A stretch of DNA of 64,000 nt from positions 1,178,001-1,242,000 of the forward strand of contig OZ246983.1 of assembly GCA_965232595.1 (NCBI GenBank), given 5' to 3'. Shown here piece by piece: positions 9,307 to 17,763 of the stretch. The DNA is from SZUA-309 sp965232595. GTDB taxonomy: Bacteria > Pseudomonadota > Gammaproteobacteria > Pseudomonadales > Azotimanducaceae. The notes beneath the pieces are model-generated. The model saw only the letters and a list, made by a program, of their open reading frames with translations. It made no database searches and was not told the origin of the DNA. Every line of letters begins with the position of its first letter. The first letter of the stretch is position 1. A program made the position numbers and the translations under genes.

Positions 9307-11046
9307 TTGGCGTTCGAACTCCGCGTGAAGGACTGGCGCAGCTTCATCCCGATCATCGACGTGATCCGGGATTACGAGCGCGCGGATTTCCACCACGACC
9401 TGGTCGCCGGGCTGGTCGTGGGGATGATCACGGTTCCTCAGGCCATCGCCTATGCCTTCCTCGCCGGCCTGCCGCCGGAAGCCGGCCTCTACGCCTGCCT
9501 CGCCCCGATGGTGATCTACGCCATGCTCGGCTCATCGAGGCAGATGGTGGTGGGACCGGTGGCCGTGGCGGCGCTGATGGTGGCGGCAGCGGTCGGCGAG
9601 TACGCACCGGCTTACTCAGACGCTTATCTCGGCATCACCACCATCCTCTGCCTGCAGTCCGGCGTGGTTCTCTGGCTGCTCAGGCTCTCGAATATGGGCG
9701 GGGTGGTAAACCTGCTTTCACATCCGGTGATTGTCGGCTTCGTCAACGCAGCCGCACTGCTGATCATCATCAGCCAGCTCGGGCCGCTGGTGGGCATCAG
9801 CACAGACGCAACGCTGAACCCCCTTGATCGGCTGCTGGCACTGACAGACCAGGCAGACGCGTTCAATCACGTGGCGTTGGGTATTGGCCTCGCCTGCGCC
9901 GTGGGCATGTGGCTGATTTCCAGATACCTGACGATCCCGCTGCGCTGGGTGGGCCTGGATCTGCCTCGCGACCACTCCGTTACCCGACTTGGCCCGTTGA
10001 TCGTGGTGATCGTCGCCGTGTTCGCCGTCTGGGTTGGCAACCTGCACGAGACTCAGGGCGTGGCTGTGATTGGCGAGGTGCCAGGCGGCCTGCCGGCGCT
10101 CACCCTGCCGCCCTTCGACTGGGATCTGTGGGTCGCCCTGCTGCCCACTTCCACCATGATCGCGCTGGTGGCCTACGTGGAGAGCTATTCCATCGGCACC
10201 ACGCTGGCAACAAGGGAGCGCACGCGGGTGAACAGCCATCAGGAGCTGATTGCGCTCGGCGCTGCCAACGTCGGCGCTGCCTTCACCGGCGCGTATCCGG
10301 TCGCCGGCAGCTTCACCCGCTCCAGCGTCAACTATCAGACCGGCGCCAGAACGCAGCTCAGCTCGCTGGTCTGCATGGTGGTGATCCTGCTGACGCTGCT
10401 GTTCTTCACGCCCGCCTTCACCCTGCTGCCGCACGCGGCGCTGGCCGCCATCGTTATCGTCTCGGTGTTCGGGCTGATGGACTTCGCCAGCGCCCGGGCG
10501 CACTGGAAGGTGCATCGCGACGACTCGATCACCCAGGTGGTCACGCTGGTTACGGTGCTCGTGTTCGGCGTGGAAGCGGGACTCATCACGGGTGTGGCGT
10601 TGTCGATCGCATTTTTCGTTCGCCGGGTCAGCCGCCCGCACATCGCCATCGTTGGCCGGATCGGCGAGACCGAGGCCTTTCGCGCCGCCCGACGCTACGA
10701 CGTGGAGACCTTCGCCCACGTGGCTGCCATCCGCGTCGACGAGAGCCTGTTCTTCGCCAACGCGAACCAGGTGGAAAGCAAGCTTTTGAAGATCATTCAG
10801 CGTCGGCCGGGTACCCGGCACGTGCTGCTGGTCTGCAACGCGGTCAACATGGTGGATATCTCCGGACTGGAAATGCTCGAGCGGATCAACGCGAACCTGC
10901 AGGCCATGGGGATAACCCTGCACTTCTCCGAGGTGAAGGCGCCGGTGATGGAGCAGCTCGAAGCAACCGATTTCCTCGAATCGCTTCGAGGCGACATCTA
11001 CTTCACCACCGATCAGGCCATGCGGGATCTGGCCGAACGGACCTGA
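9307..11046 (+). CDS. SulP-family anion transporter with STAS domain
   Basis: A 579-residue inner-membrane protein. Residues 30 to about 430 form the SulP transport domain (about 12-14 hydrophobic segments; the conserved GLVVGMITVPQAIAYAFLAG lies near residues 36-55). Residues about 450-570 form a cytoplasmic STAS domain (SLFFANANQVE, NAVNMVDISGLEML). SulP proteins carry sulfate, bicarbonate or dicarboxylates, often with sodium or protons; the anion here is undetermined. The best start is TTG at 9307, preceded by GCGAAAGG at a fitting distance; no nearer ATG fits the family N-terminus. The gene stands alone, with 114 bases before it and 99 after it. Confidence 0.9.
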   Translation: MAFELRVKDWRSFIPIIDVIRDYERADFHHDLVAGLVVGMITVPQAIAYAFLAGLPPEAGLYACLAPMVIYAMLGSSRQMVVGPVAVAALMVAAAVGEYAPAYSDAYLGITTILCLQSGVVLWLLRLSNMGGVVNLLSHPVIVGFVNAAALLIIISQLGPLVGISTDATLNPLDRLLALTDQADAFNHVALGIGLACAVGMWLISRYLTIPLRWVGLDLPRDHSVTRLGPLIVVIVAVFAVWVGNLHETQGVAVIGEVPGGLPALTLPPFDWDLWVALLPTSTMIALVAYVESYSIGTTLATRERTRVNSHQELIALGAANVGAAFTGAYPVAGSFTRSSVNYQTGARTQLSSLVCMVVILLTLLFFTPAFTLLPHAALAAIVIVSVFGLMDFASARAHWKVHRDDSITQVVTLVTVLVFGVEAGLITGVALSIAFFVRRVSRPHIAIVGRIGETEAFRAARRYDVETFAHVAAIRVDESLFFANANQVESKLLKIIQRRPGTRHVLLVCNAVNMVDISGLEMLERINANLQAMGITLHFSEVKAPVMEQLEATDFLESLRGDIYFTTDQAMRDLAERT

Positions 11047-11145
11047 TTCAGGCACCACATAGCCCGCCTCTTCGCTTCTGACCCTTTTGTCTCCGCAGAT
11101 TGCCCTCGGTAAGCTCAACGATCTCAGTTCGGGAGGGAGCGATAC

Positions 11146-12699
11146 ATGTATCCAGGTAAGTGGGCGAGCGAGTTTCCGGCCAAACCCGCCATCATCCACG
11201 CCGTCAGCGGCGAGACCGTCAGCTATGCCGAGCTCAACGACCGCTCGAACCAGCTGGCCCAGCTCATGTGGGCCGAGGGCCTGCGCCCCGGCGACCATGC
11301 GGCCGTGTTCATGGAGAACCACCTCCGCTACTTCGAGGTGGTGTGGGCGGCGCTGCGGTCCGGGCTCTACCTGACCACCATCAACCGCTACCTCACCGAT
11401 GAGGAAGCGGGCTACATCCTGGATAACTGCGAGGCGCAGGTGCTGGTGACCTCGGCCAAGCTCGCCGATGTGGCGGCGAAGCTGCCGAGCTTCGCCCCGA
11501 ACTGCAGCCGCTGGCTGATGGTGGACGAAGCCGTCGACGGCTTCGAAGCCTACGAAGCCGCAATAGCCGAACATCCGGCGGAGCCGCTGGCGGACGAACC
11601 GGCCGGTCAGTTCATGCTCTACAGCTCCGGCACCACCGGACGCCCGAAAGGCATCGTGCGGCCGCTCACCGGCACCAAGATTCACGAGGACGCGGGCCCG
11701 GTGGGCGCCCTGCAGCAGATGCTCTGGGGCTTTGACACCAACACCACTTACCTGTCCCCCGCACCGCTCTACCACTCGGCGCCGATCGGCTTCTGCACCG
11801 CAACGCTGGCGCTCGGCGGCACCGTGGTGATGATGCCCCGGTTCGATGAGATCGGCGCGCTGCGCGCGATCGAGGATCACAAGGTCACCCACAGTCAGTG
11901 GGTGCCGACCATGTTCACGCGCATCCTGAAGCTGCCGGAAGCCGACCGCGCAGGATTCGACTTCTCCAGCCACAAGGTGGCCATCCATGCGGCTGCGCCC
12001 TGCCCGTCCGGCATCAAGCAGCAGATGATCGACTGGTGGGGGCCCATCATCTATGAGTACTACGGCGGCACCGAGCTGAACGGCCTCACTCATGTGAGCT
12101 CCGAGGAGTGGCTGGCGAACCCCGGCACGGTCGGCAAACCCATTCTCGGCACCATCCACATCTGCGATGAGGACGGCGGGGAGCTGCCGAACGGCGAGCC
12201 CGGCATTGTCTACTTCGAGATGCCGGAGATGCCGTTCAGATACCTGAAGGACGATGAGAAGACGAAGGACGCCCAGCATCCCGAGCATCCGAACTGGTCG
12301 GCACTCGGCGACGTGGGCTACGTGAACGACGAGGGTTTTCTGTTTCTGACAGATCGCGCCACCTTCATGATCATCTCCGGCGGCGTGAACATTTACCCGC
12401 AGGAGATTGAAGACGCCATGATCCTGCACCCGAAGGTGGCGGACGTGGCCGTGATCGGCGTGCCGCACGAAGAGATGGGCGAGGAAGTGAAGGCCGTGGT
12501 GCAGGTGGCGGACGGCATCAGCGCGGACGACGCGCTGGCTGAAGAGCTGCTCGAGTACGCGCGTGAGCACATCGCTCACTACAAGTGCCCGCGCAGCATC
12601 GACTTCATGGACGAGCTGCCACGCCTGCCGACGGGCAAGCTGTACAAGCGGATCATCAAGGACGCCTACTGGGGCAAGACGGACTCCCGGATTGTCTGA
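11146..12699 (+). CDS. Acyl-CoA synthetase (AMP-forming), FadD/FadD13-like
   Basis: A 517-residue adenylate-forming ligase. P-loop YSSGTTGRPKG at about 159-169, YYGGTELNG near 304-312, ALGDVGY near 385, the GGVNIYPQEIED hinge near 409-420 and the catalytic lysine in PTGKLYKR near the C-terminus. The Y-x-G-T-E form of A5 and the absence of a long insert resemble mycobacterial-type acyl-CoA ligases acting on fatty or steroid side-chain acids. GGGAGGGAGCG precedes the ATG. An SGNH hydrolase gene starts within its last codons, so the two are coupled. Substrate not determined; assignment to the ligase family is secure. Confidence 0.9.
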   Translation: MYPGKWASEFPAKPAIIHAVSGETVSYAELNDRSNQLAQLMWAEGLRPGDHAAVFMENHLRYFEVVWAALRSGLYLTTINRYLTDEEAGYILDNCEAQVLVTSAKLADVAAKLPSFAPNCSRWLMVDEAVDGFEAYEAAIAEHPAEPLADEPAGQFMLYSSGTTGRPKGIVRPLTGTKIHEDAGPVGALQQMLWGFDTNTTYLSPAPLYHSAPIGFCTATLALGGTVVMMPRFDEIGALRAIEDHKVTHSQWVPTMFTRILKLPEADRAGFDFSSHKVAIHAAAPCPSGIKQQMIDWWGPIIYEYYGGTELNGLTHVSSEEWLANPGTVGKPILGTIHICDEDGGELPNGEPGIVYFEMPEMPFRYLKDDEKTKDAQHPEHPNWSALGDVGYVNDEGFLFLTDRATFMIISGGVNIYPQEIEDAMILHPKVADVAVIGVPHEEMGEEVKAVVQVADGISADDALAEELLEYAREHIAHYKCPRSIDFMDELPRLPTGKLYKRIIKDAYWGKTDSRIV

Positions 12700-13837
12700 G
12701 TCGTCCCCTTCGACGCTGCCGCGCTGGCTGCTCGGGCTGTCGCTGCTGGCCCCCACCCTGCTCCTGCTGCTGGTGCTGGAAGGGATCGCGCGCGTCCACG
12801 CGTGGTACTCCGACTCCAGGCTGCAGGAAGGGCTTGCCAACGTGGGCGCTGGTCCGGAAAGCGACGATCTCAGCCTGCAGCACATCATTCGCTGGCATGA
12901 AAACCCGAAGATCATCTACGACCTGATACCCGGGCTGACGGGCGTGTTTCGTGACCACCCGCTGACCGTGAACGCGGACGGGTTCAGGAGCCTGCCGATC
13001 CCCCTCGAGAAACCCCCGAGCGGGCTCAGGCTGGCGGGCATCGGCGACTCGGTGATGTTCGGCTGGGGCGTGGGCGACGGCGAGGACTACCTGGCAGTCG
13101 CCGGGGAAGCGCTTGCCGAGCAGATGCCCGGGGTGGCCGTGGACTGGGTGAACTCCTCGGTGCCTGGCTACAACACCGTGAACGAGGTGGAGACGCTGAA
13201 GGTCAGGCTGCTCGGCTACCAGCCGGACGTGGTGGTGGTCGGCTATGTAAACAACGATCTGTACCCACCCGGTTTCCTGCGGATGCCTCGCCCTTACCTG
13301 TCACTCAACCAGTCTTTCCTGGCGAAGTGGGTTCGCAACACGATTGATGGCCTGCACGTGCCGGACAACGAGCTGCGCCGCCCGCCTGACGACTTCCGGC
13401 ACCGCTCGTTTGTCGGCGAGGAAGCGCTCATCCCGGAGGCCTACCGGGATGTGATCGGCATCGACGCGTTCCGTGCGGCGCTCATCGAGCTGGATGAGCT
13501 CGCTGAAACATACGGGTTCGCCTACGTGGTTTTTGCCCACTACGGATTCGGTCCGGAAGTCGAGCCGGTGCTCGAAGCGCTGAGCACCCCGACCATCGAT
13601 GCCTACCCGGTGCTGAAACGCTGGCTGGACGAGCAAGGGATCGCTCAGTATCGCGGCTCGCCGCTGACCGTCAGCGAAAAAGACTCACATCCCTCCGCGC
13701 TGCTGCACCAGCTGCTCGGCGCCCATCTCGCCAGCTGGCTCAGCGAGCACCTTGCCTCGTGCGCAAGCGAAGCAGCGCAGAACTGCCCGGCTGGTTTCAG
13801 TCCCGACCCAGCTCCGCTGAGAGCTCGTTCACCCTGA
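12692..13837 (+). CDS. Membrane-anchored SGNH/GDSL hydrolase-like protein
   Basis: From the TTG at 12692 the protein has 381 residues: a short N-terminus, one membrane helix at about 12-34 (LLGLSLLAPTLLLLLVLEGI), then an SGNH domain. The nucleophile block GIGDSVMF puts Ser at 120, the Gly block is VPGYN near 158, the Asn block GYVNNDL near 185-190, and the final D-x-x-H-type block is KDSHPSALLH near the C-terminus. These proteins remove or add acyl groups outside the inner membrane. The frame is open further upstream to 12563, but that part is the shadow of the ligase; TTG overlaps the ligase stop by eight bases. The 3' end overlaps a convergent enoyl-CoA hydratase gene by 41 bases. Confidence 0.75.
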   Translation: MSESSPSTLPRWLLGLSLLAPTLLLLLVLEGIARVHAWYSDSRLQEGLANVGAGPESDDLSLQHIIRWHENPKIIYDLIPGLTGVFRDHPLTVNADGFRSLPIPLEKPPSGLRLAGIGDSVMFGWGVGDGEDYLAVAGEALAEQMPGVAVDWVNSSVPGYNTVNEVETLKVRLLGYQPDVVVVGYVNNDLYPPGFLRMPRPYLSLNQSFLAKWVRNTIDGLHVPDNELRRPPDDFRHRSFVGEEALIPEAYRDVIGIDAFRAALIELDELAETYGFAYVVFAHYGFGPEVEPVLEALSTPTIDAYPVLKRWLDEQGIAQYRGSPLTVSEKDSHPSALLHQLLGAHLASWLSEHLASCASEAAQNCPAGFSPDPAPLRARSP

Positions 13838-14630
13838 GCTCACCGTCACGGGTCTGGCCACCGATCTCAAGAAAGCGGCGCATGGCCACCGGTGCTTCTT
13901 CCGTCCGCAACAGCTGCTGGAAGAGGTAAGCCTCCTCCACCAACCCGGCTTGCGGATCCGGCCCGGCCGCATCCGTCGATTGCTTGGCGAGCCGTACGGC
14001 CGGCGCCGGGAAAGATGCGATCCGCCGGGCAAGGCCGGAGACGAAAGCCTCGATCTCATCTGCTTCGAAAATCCGGTTCAGATATCCCCAGCGCTCCGCG
14101 GTTTCCGCGTCGAGATCATCAGCGCCGAGGATCACCTCCAACGCCCTGCCCCGGCCGAGCAGCCGCGGCAGCCGCTGCGTGCCCGAACCACCAGGCAGGA
14201 TGCCGAGCGGCACCTCCATCTGGTTGATCCGGGTTTTGCCGCGGACCCCGTAGCGCATGTCGAAGCTGGCGGCGAGCTCGCTGCCACCACCCCCGACCCT
14301 ACCTTCGATCTGGGCGATGGTGACCTTGTCCATGGTCCGGAAGCGCTCGCACATCTGGTGATACTCGTTGAGCACCTCGGAGCGCTCGGCAGGCTCATCG
14401 GTGGGGAAAGTTAGGATCGCCTCGACGTCGAAGTGCGCGAGGAAGAAGTCCGGATCGGCACTCTTCATCACCACCACGGTCAGGTCCGGATCCGCGGCAA
14501 GCTCCTCCGACAAGGCCATCAGCTCCATGTAGAGCGGTATGGAGATCAGGTTGATCGGTGGGTTGCTCACCGTCACCGTGGCCAGTCGCCCAGCAACCTC
14601 AACGCTCAACAGCTCGTAGTCGTACGCCAT
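13797..14630 (-). CDS. Enoyl-CoA hydratase/isomerase (crotonase) family protein
   Basis: A 277-residue crotonase-fold protein. The CoA-binding/oxyanion loop is GRVGGGGSELAASFDMRYG at about 131-149, and the segment MEVPLGILPGGSGTQRLPR that usually carries the second catalytic glutamate follows at about 160. The first oxyanion segment is less typical (KSADPDFFLAHFD), so it may be an isomerase, hydrolase or dehalogenase-type member rather than a classical hydratase. The ATG is preceded by the G-rich leader ATAGGGGGGATC, also found before the dehydratase gene that starts at 23678. It diverges from the MFS gene with only 25 bases between the start codons. Confidence 0.85.
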   Translation of the reverse strand: MAYDYELLSVEVAGRLATVTVSNPPINLISIPLYMELMALSEELAADPDLTVVVMKSADPDFFLAHFDVEAILTFPTDEPAERSEVLNEYHQMCERFRTMDKVTIAQIEGRVGGGGSELAASFDMRYGVRGKTRINQMEVPLGILPGGSGTQRLPRLLGRGRALEVILGADDLDAETAERWGYLNRIFEADEIEAFVSGLARRIASFPAPAVRLAKQSTDAAGPDPQAGLVEEAYLFQQLLRTEEAPVAMRRFLEIGGQTRDGELRVNELSAELGRD

Positions 14631-14640
14631 AGATCCCCCC

Positions 14641-14646
14641 TATACT
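14641..14646 (+). promoter_or_regulatory. Candidate -10 box very close to the MFS start
   Basis: TATACT lies 9 bases before the ATG at 14656, and no Shine-Dalgarno-like sequence lies between. If used as a -10 element, transcription would begin within a few bases of the start codon and give a near-leaderless message. The matching -35 region (about 14617-14623) is poor, so this is a suggestion only. Confidence 0.3.
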
Positions 14647-14655
14647 CGATTCCCC

Positions 14656-15945
14656 ATGAGTGAAGGCAACGATACTGGCACCCTGATCACCAGGAGGCAA
14701 CGCAACTACACCCTGGGCGTGCTGGTGCTTGTTTTCACCTCCAGCCACGTTGACCGGCAGATCGTCGCCATCCTCGGCCAGCCGATCAAAGAGTCGCTGG
14801 CCATCTCCGATACCCAGCTCGGCCTGCTCACCGGGGTGATGTTCGCTCTTTTCTACGCCACCCTCGGCATGCCCATGGCGATGTGGGCGGACCGGCGCAA
14901 CCGGCGCAACCTGATCGCGTTTTCCATTGCCCTCTGGTCGGGCATGACTGCCCTCTGCGGGATGGCTCAGAACTATACCCAGCTGCTGCTCGCGCGCATC
15001 GGCGTCGGCGTTGGCGAAGCGGGATCGAACCCGCCGTCGCACAGCATCATCGCCGACCTCTACGGCCCGGCTGAGCGGGCAACCGCGCTGGCGATCTTCG
15101 GCACCGGCGTGAACGCCGGCATCATGCTCGGCTTCCTGATCGGCGGCTGGGTCAACGAGTGGCTGGACTGGCGCTGGGCGTTCATCGTCGCCGGCCTGCC
15201 GGGGCTGGCCATCGCGCTGGTGGTGCGCTTCACGATCAAGGAGCCGCCGAGAGGCTACAGCGAGCGGAACCTCGGCGGCGGCGCCAGCAGCCAACCGGAC
15301 GCCCCGCCGTTCTGGGCAGTGGCCAGAACCCTGGCCCGCAACGCCGTGTTGCGGAACACTATCATCGGCAACACCCTGGTCAGCTTCTTCGGCTACGCGC
15401 TGGTGCTCTGGGTACCGGTGTTTCTGGTGCGGGTGCACGAGATGGGGACCGGCGAGGTGGGCACCATCCTGGCGTTGCTGGTGGGCCTCGGCGGCGCCGT
15501 CGGCACCTTCTTCGGTGGCCTGATGGCAGACCGGCTCTCTGCCCGGCACAACGGCTGGCGCGCCTGGGTGGTAGTGGTCGCGTACGCCGCTGTGCTGCCG
15601 CTGGCCGCGCTGGCTTTCCTGGCTGAAAGCGCCTCCGCCACCATCGCCCTGTACCTGCTGCCGGCCATGCTGGCCGGCGCCTACATCGGCCCGAGCTTCG
15701 CAATCATCCAGAGCAACGTGCCGCTGCGCATGCGCTCGGTGGCAGCCGCTATCAACCTCTTCATTCTGAACATCATCGGCCTGGGCCTTGGCCCCTTCAG
15801 CGTCGGCCTGATCAGCGATCTGACCGCCGACAGCGCCGGGATCGACAGCCTGCGCTACGGCCTCCTGGCCATGATCCCGATCGGCTTCTGGGGCGTGCTG
15901 CACTACCTTCGTGCTGGCATCCTGCTGGGCCGCGAGGCACAGTAG
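14656..15945 (+). CDS. MFS transporter (spinster-like)
   Basis: A 429-residue, 12-helix transporter. The stretches LFYATLGMPMAMWADRRNRR near 73-92 and ARIGVGVGEAGSNPPSHS near 114-131 are typical of the spinster-like MFS branch common in sphingomonads and marine gammaproteobacteria. In bacteria these carriers are associated with uptake or export of lipids, aromatic or other small organic molecules; no substrate can be assigned. No ribosome-binding site precedes the ATG (the leader is C-rich), which is unusual in this window. The divergent neighbour is a crotonase gene; the M20 amidohydrolase follows after 65 bases on the same strand. Confidence 0.87.
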   Translation: MSEGNDTGTLITRRQRNYTLGVLVLVFTSSHVDRQIVAILGQPIKESLAISDTQLGLLTGVMFALFYATLGMPMAMWADRRNRRNLIAFSIALWSGMTALCGMAQNYTQLLLARIGVGVGEAGSNPPSHSIIADLYGPAERATALAIFGTGVNAGIMLGFLIGGWVNEWLDWRWAFIVAGLPGLAIALVVRFTIKEPPRGYSERNLGGGASSQPDAPPFWAVARTLARNAVLRNTIIGNTLVSFFGYALVLWVPVFLVRVHEMGTGEVGTILALLVGLGGAVGTFFGGLMADRLSARHNGWRAWVVVVAYAAVLPLAALAFLAESASATIALYLLPAMLAGAYIGPSFAIIQSNVPLRMRSVAAAINLFILNIIGLGLGPFSVGLISDLTADSAGIDSLRYGLLAMIPIGFWGVLHYLRAGILLGREAQ

Positions 15946-16010
15946 GCCCTCTGGGGGCGCTCGGGATCCGAGAAGGGATCCGTGCGCACGGCTGCTAGGA
16001 GGACGACGCC

Positions 16011-17213
16011 ATGACCACCAACATCACCCTGCCCGAGAACCTGGCCGGCGCCATCAACGCGCGCATCGACGATCTGAGCGGCACGCTGCTCGAGGTCTCC
16101 CACAGCATTCACGCCAATCCGGAGCTCGCGTTCAAGGAACATCACGCGGCCGGCCTGCTGTCCGATACGCTGGACGCGCACGGGCTGCCCGCTGAGCGGG
16201 GTGTCTTCACGCTGGAGACGGCGTTCGAAGCGCAACTCCCGACCCAGGGTGATGGCCCCACCGTGGCCATCCTCGCCGAGTACGATGCTTTGCCGGGAAT
16301 CGGCCACGCCTGCGGCCATAACCTGATCGCCACCGCGGCGCTGGGCGCCACCCTGGGCTTGCAGGCCGTTGCGGACCAGTTGCCCGGGCAGGTGCGCCTG
16401 ATCGGCACCCCGGCAGAGGAAAAAGGCGGCGGCAAGGAGCTGATGGCCCGGGCCGGCGCGTTCGACGGCGTGAACGCCGCCATGATGATTCACCCGGCCG
16501 GGGTCAACCTCACCACCATGCCCTGCATCTGCGTGGCGGAAGTGGAGGTGATCTATCACGGCCGCTCAGCGCATGCCTCCGCCATGCCGCACAAGGGCGT
16601 GAACGCCCTGGACGGCCTGCTGCTCGCCTACCAGGCCATTTCCAACCTGCGCCAGCACATCCGCGACGAGGAGCGGATCCACGGCATCATCACGGAAGGC
16701 GGTCAGGCGCCGAACATCGTCCCGGATCGGGCGGTCGGCAACTTCTACGTCCGCGCCACCAAGGAAAAGACCCTGGAGGCGCTGAAGCCGCGTGTGCAGG
16801 CTTGTTTTGAAGCCGGCGCCAAGGGCAGCGGCTGCGAGGTGGAGGTGAACTGGGCGGGCGTGGACTACCTGGATCTGAACACCAACTGGCCGCTGGCAAA
16901 CGCCTTCCAGGCGCACGGTGAGGCCATCGGCCGGGAGTTCCTGTCGCCTAATCAGCTTGGCGGCGCCGGCAGCACGGACATGGGCAACGTCAGCTACCGG
17001 GTGCCTTCCATCCACCCGATGCTCGCCTGCTCGCCGCCGAACGTGGTCATCCACAACCCGGAGTTCACCAAGTGGGCTGGTTCCGATATGGGAGACGCCG
17101 CAGCACTCGATGGCGCCCGCACCATGGCCCTGACCACCGCCGAGTACCTTCTGAACCCGGCGCTGCAGGCCGACGTGCAGGAAGCCTTCGAGGTGTCGAA
17201 GGGGCTTTCCTGA
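16011..17213 (+). CDS. M20-family amidohydrolase (AbgB/peptidase M20D-like)
   Basis: A 400-residue dinuclear-metal hydrolase. The metal ligands sit in HACGHN at 99-104 and the catalytic glutamate in PAEEKGG near 134-140; IHPAG near 162 and the late SGAGST-type block (GGAGSTDMGN) supply other ligands. The middle part (about 180-290) is the dimerisation domain inserted in the catalytic domain. Family members cleave N-acyl amino acids, p-aminobenzoyl-glutamate or dipeptides. An AGGAGGACG leader precedes the ATG. The ChaC-like gene begins four bases after its stop, so the two are probably cotranscribed; together they could act on gamma-glutamyl or dipeptide compounds, which is inference. Confidence 0.88.
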   Translation: MTTNITLPENLAGAINARIDDLSGTLLEVSHSIHANPELAFKEHHAAGLLSDTLDAHGLPAERGVFTLETAFEAQLPTQGDGPTVAILAEYDALPGIGHACGHNLIATAALGATLGLQAVADQLPGQVRLIGTPAEEKGGGKELMARAGAFDGVNAAMMIHPAGVNLTTMPCICVAEVEVIYHGRSAHASAMPHKGVNALDGLLLAYQAISNLRQHIRDEERIHGIITEGGQAPNIVPDRAVGNFYVRATKEKTLEALKPRVQACFEAGAKGSGCEVEVNWAGVDYLDLNTNWPLANAFQAHGEAIGREFLSPNQLGGAGSTDMGNVSYRVPSIHPMLACSPPNVVIHNPEFTKWAGSDMGDAAALDGARTMALTTAEYLLNPALQADVQEAFEVSKGLS

Positions 17214-17217
17214 GCCC

Positions 17218-17763
17218 ATGCATCTCTGGCTGTTCGGCTACGGCTCGCTGATCTGGCGCCCGGACATCGAGTTCATCGACCGCCGTCCGGCCCGGGTTCA
17301 GGGCTGGACCCGACGCTTCTGGCAGGGCTCACACGATCACCGGGGCATGCCGGATGCGCCGGGGCGGGTGGTGACGCTGATCCAGGAGCAGAGCGCCAGC
17401 TGCGACGGGATGGCTTACCTGGTGGATCGTGAGGTGGTGGAGGAAACCTTCTCCCAGCTCGATCACCGGGAGAAGAACGGCTACGAACGGCACCAGGTCA
17501 GCCTCGAGTTTCATCACTCCGGTGAAAGCACCGAGGGCGTGGTCTACATCGCCCCGATCAACAACTTCGCCTACCTCGGCCCGGCTCCGCTTGCCGAGAT
17601 GGCCAGCCAGATACACCAATCGATCGGGCCCAGCGGCCACAACGCGGAGTACCTGCTGGAGCTGGCAGCTGCCCTGCGATCGCTGGAAGCCGAAGACGAG
17701 CACGTCTTCGAGCTGGAAGCCGCCGTCCGCTCGCTCAGCCAGGACGCACTCGAGCAGGGCTGA
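17218..17763 (+). CDS. ChaC-like gamma-glutamylcyclotransferase
   Basis: A 181-residue protein that opens with FGYGSLIWRPD, the substrate-binding YGSL loop of the ChaC branch at about 8-11. The segment QLDHREKNGYER near 77-88 carries the catalytic glutamate. ChaC enzymes cleave glutathione to 5-oxoproline and Cys-Gly in the cytosol. It begins four bases after the M20 gene, and its last 29 bases overlap the convergent FAD-oxidoreductase gene. The link with an amidohydrolase fits amino acid or thiol recycling. Confidence 0.88.
   Translation: MHLWLFGYGSLIWRPDIEFIDRRPARVQGWTRRFWQGSHDHRGMPDAPGRVVTLIQEQSASCDGMAYLVDREVVEETFSQLDHREKNGYERHQVSLEFHHSGESTEGVVYIAPINNFAYLGPAPLAEMASQIHQSIGPSGHNAEYLLELAAALRSLEAEDEHVFELEAAVRSLSQDALEQG

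Noticed and set aside
6584..12699. Two AMP-dependent ligases as part of a non-ribosomal peptide or polyketide cluster
   Set aside because: Both are stand-alone CoA ligases; no carrier domain, condensation domain or ketosynthase occurs anywhere in the window.
9718..12915. A 1065-residue open frame on the minus strand
   Set aside because: It lies opposite two secure genes (SulP transporter and acyl-CoA ligase), is rich in His, Arg, Gln and Gly, and shows no domain. Long shadow frames are usual in GC-rich DNA.
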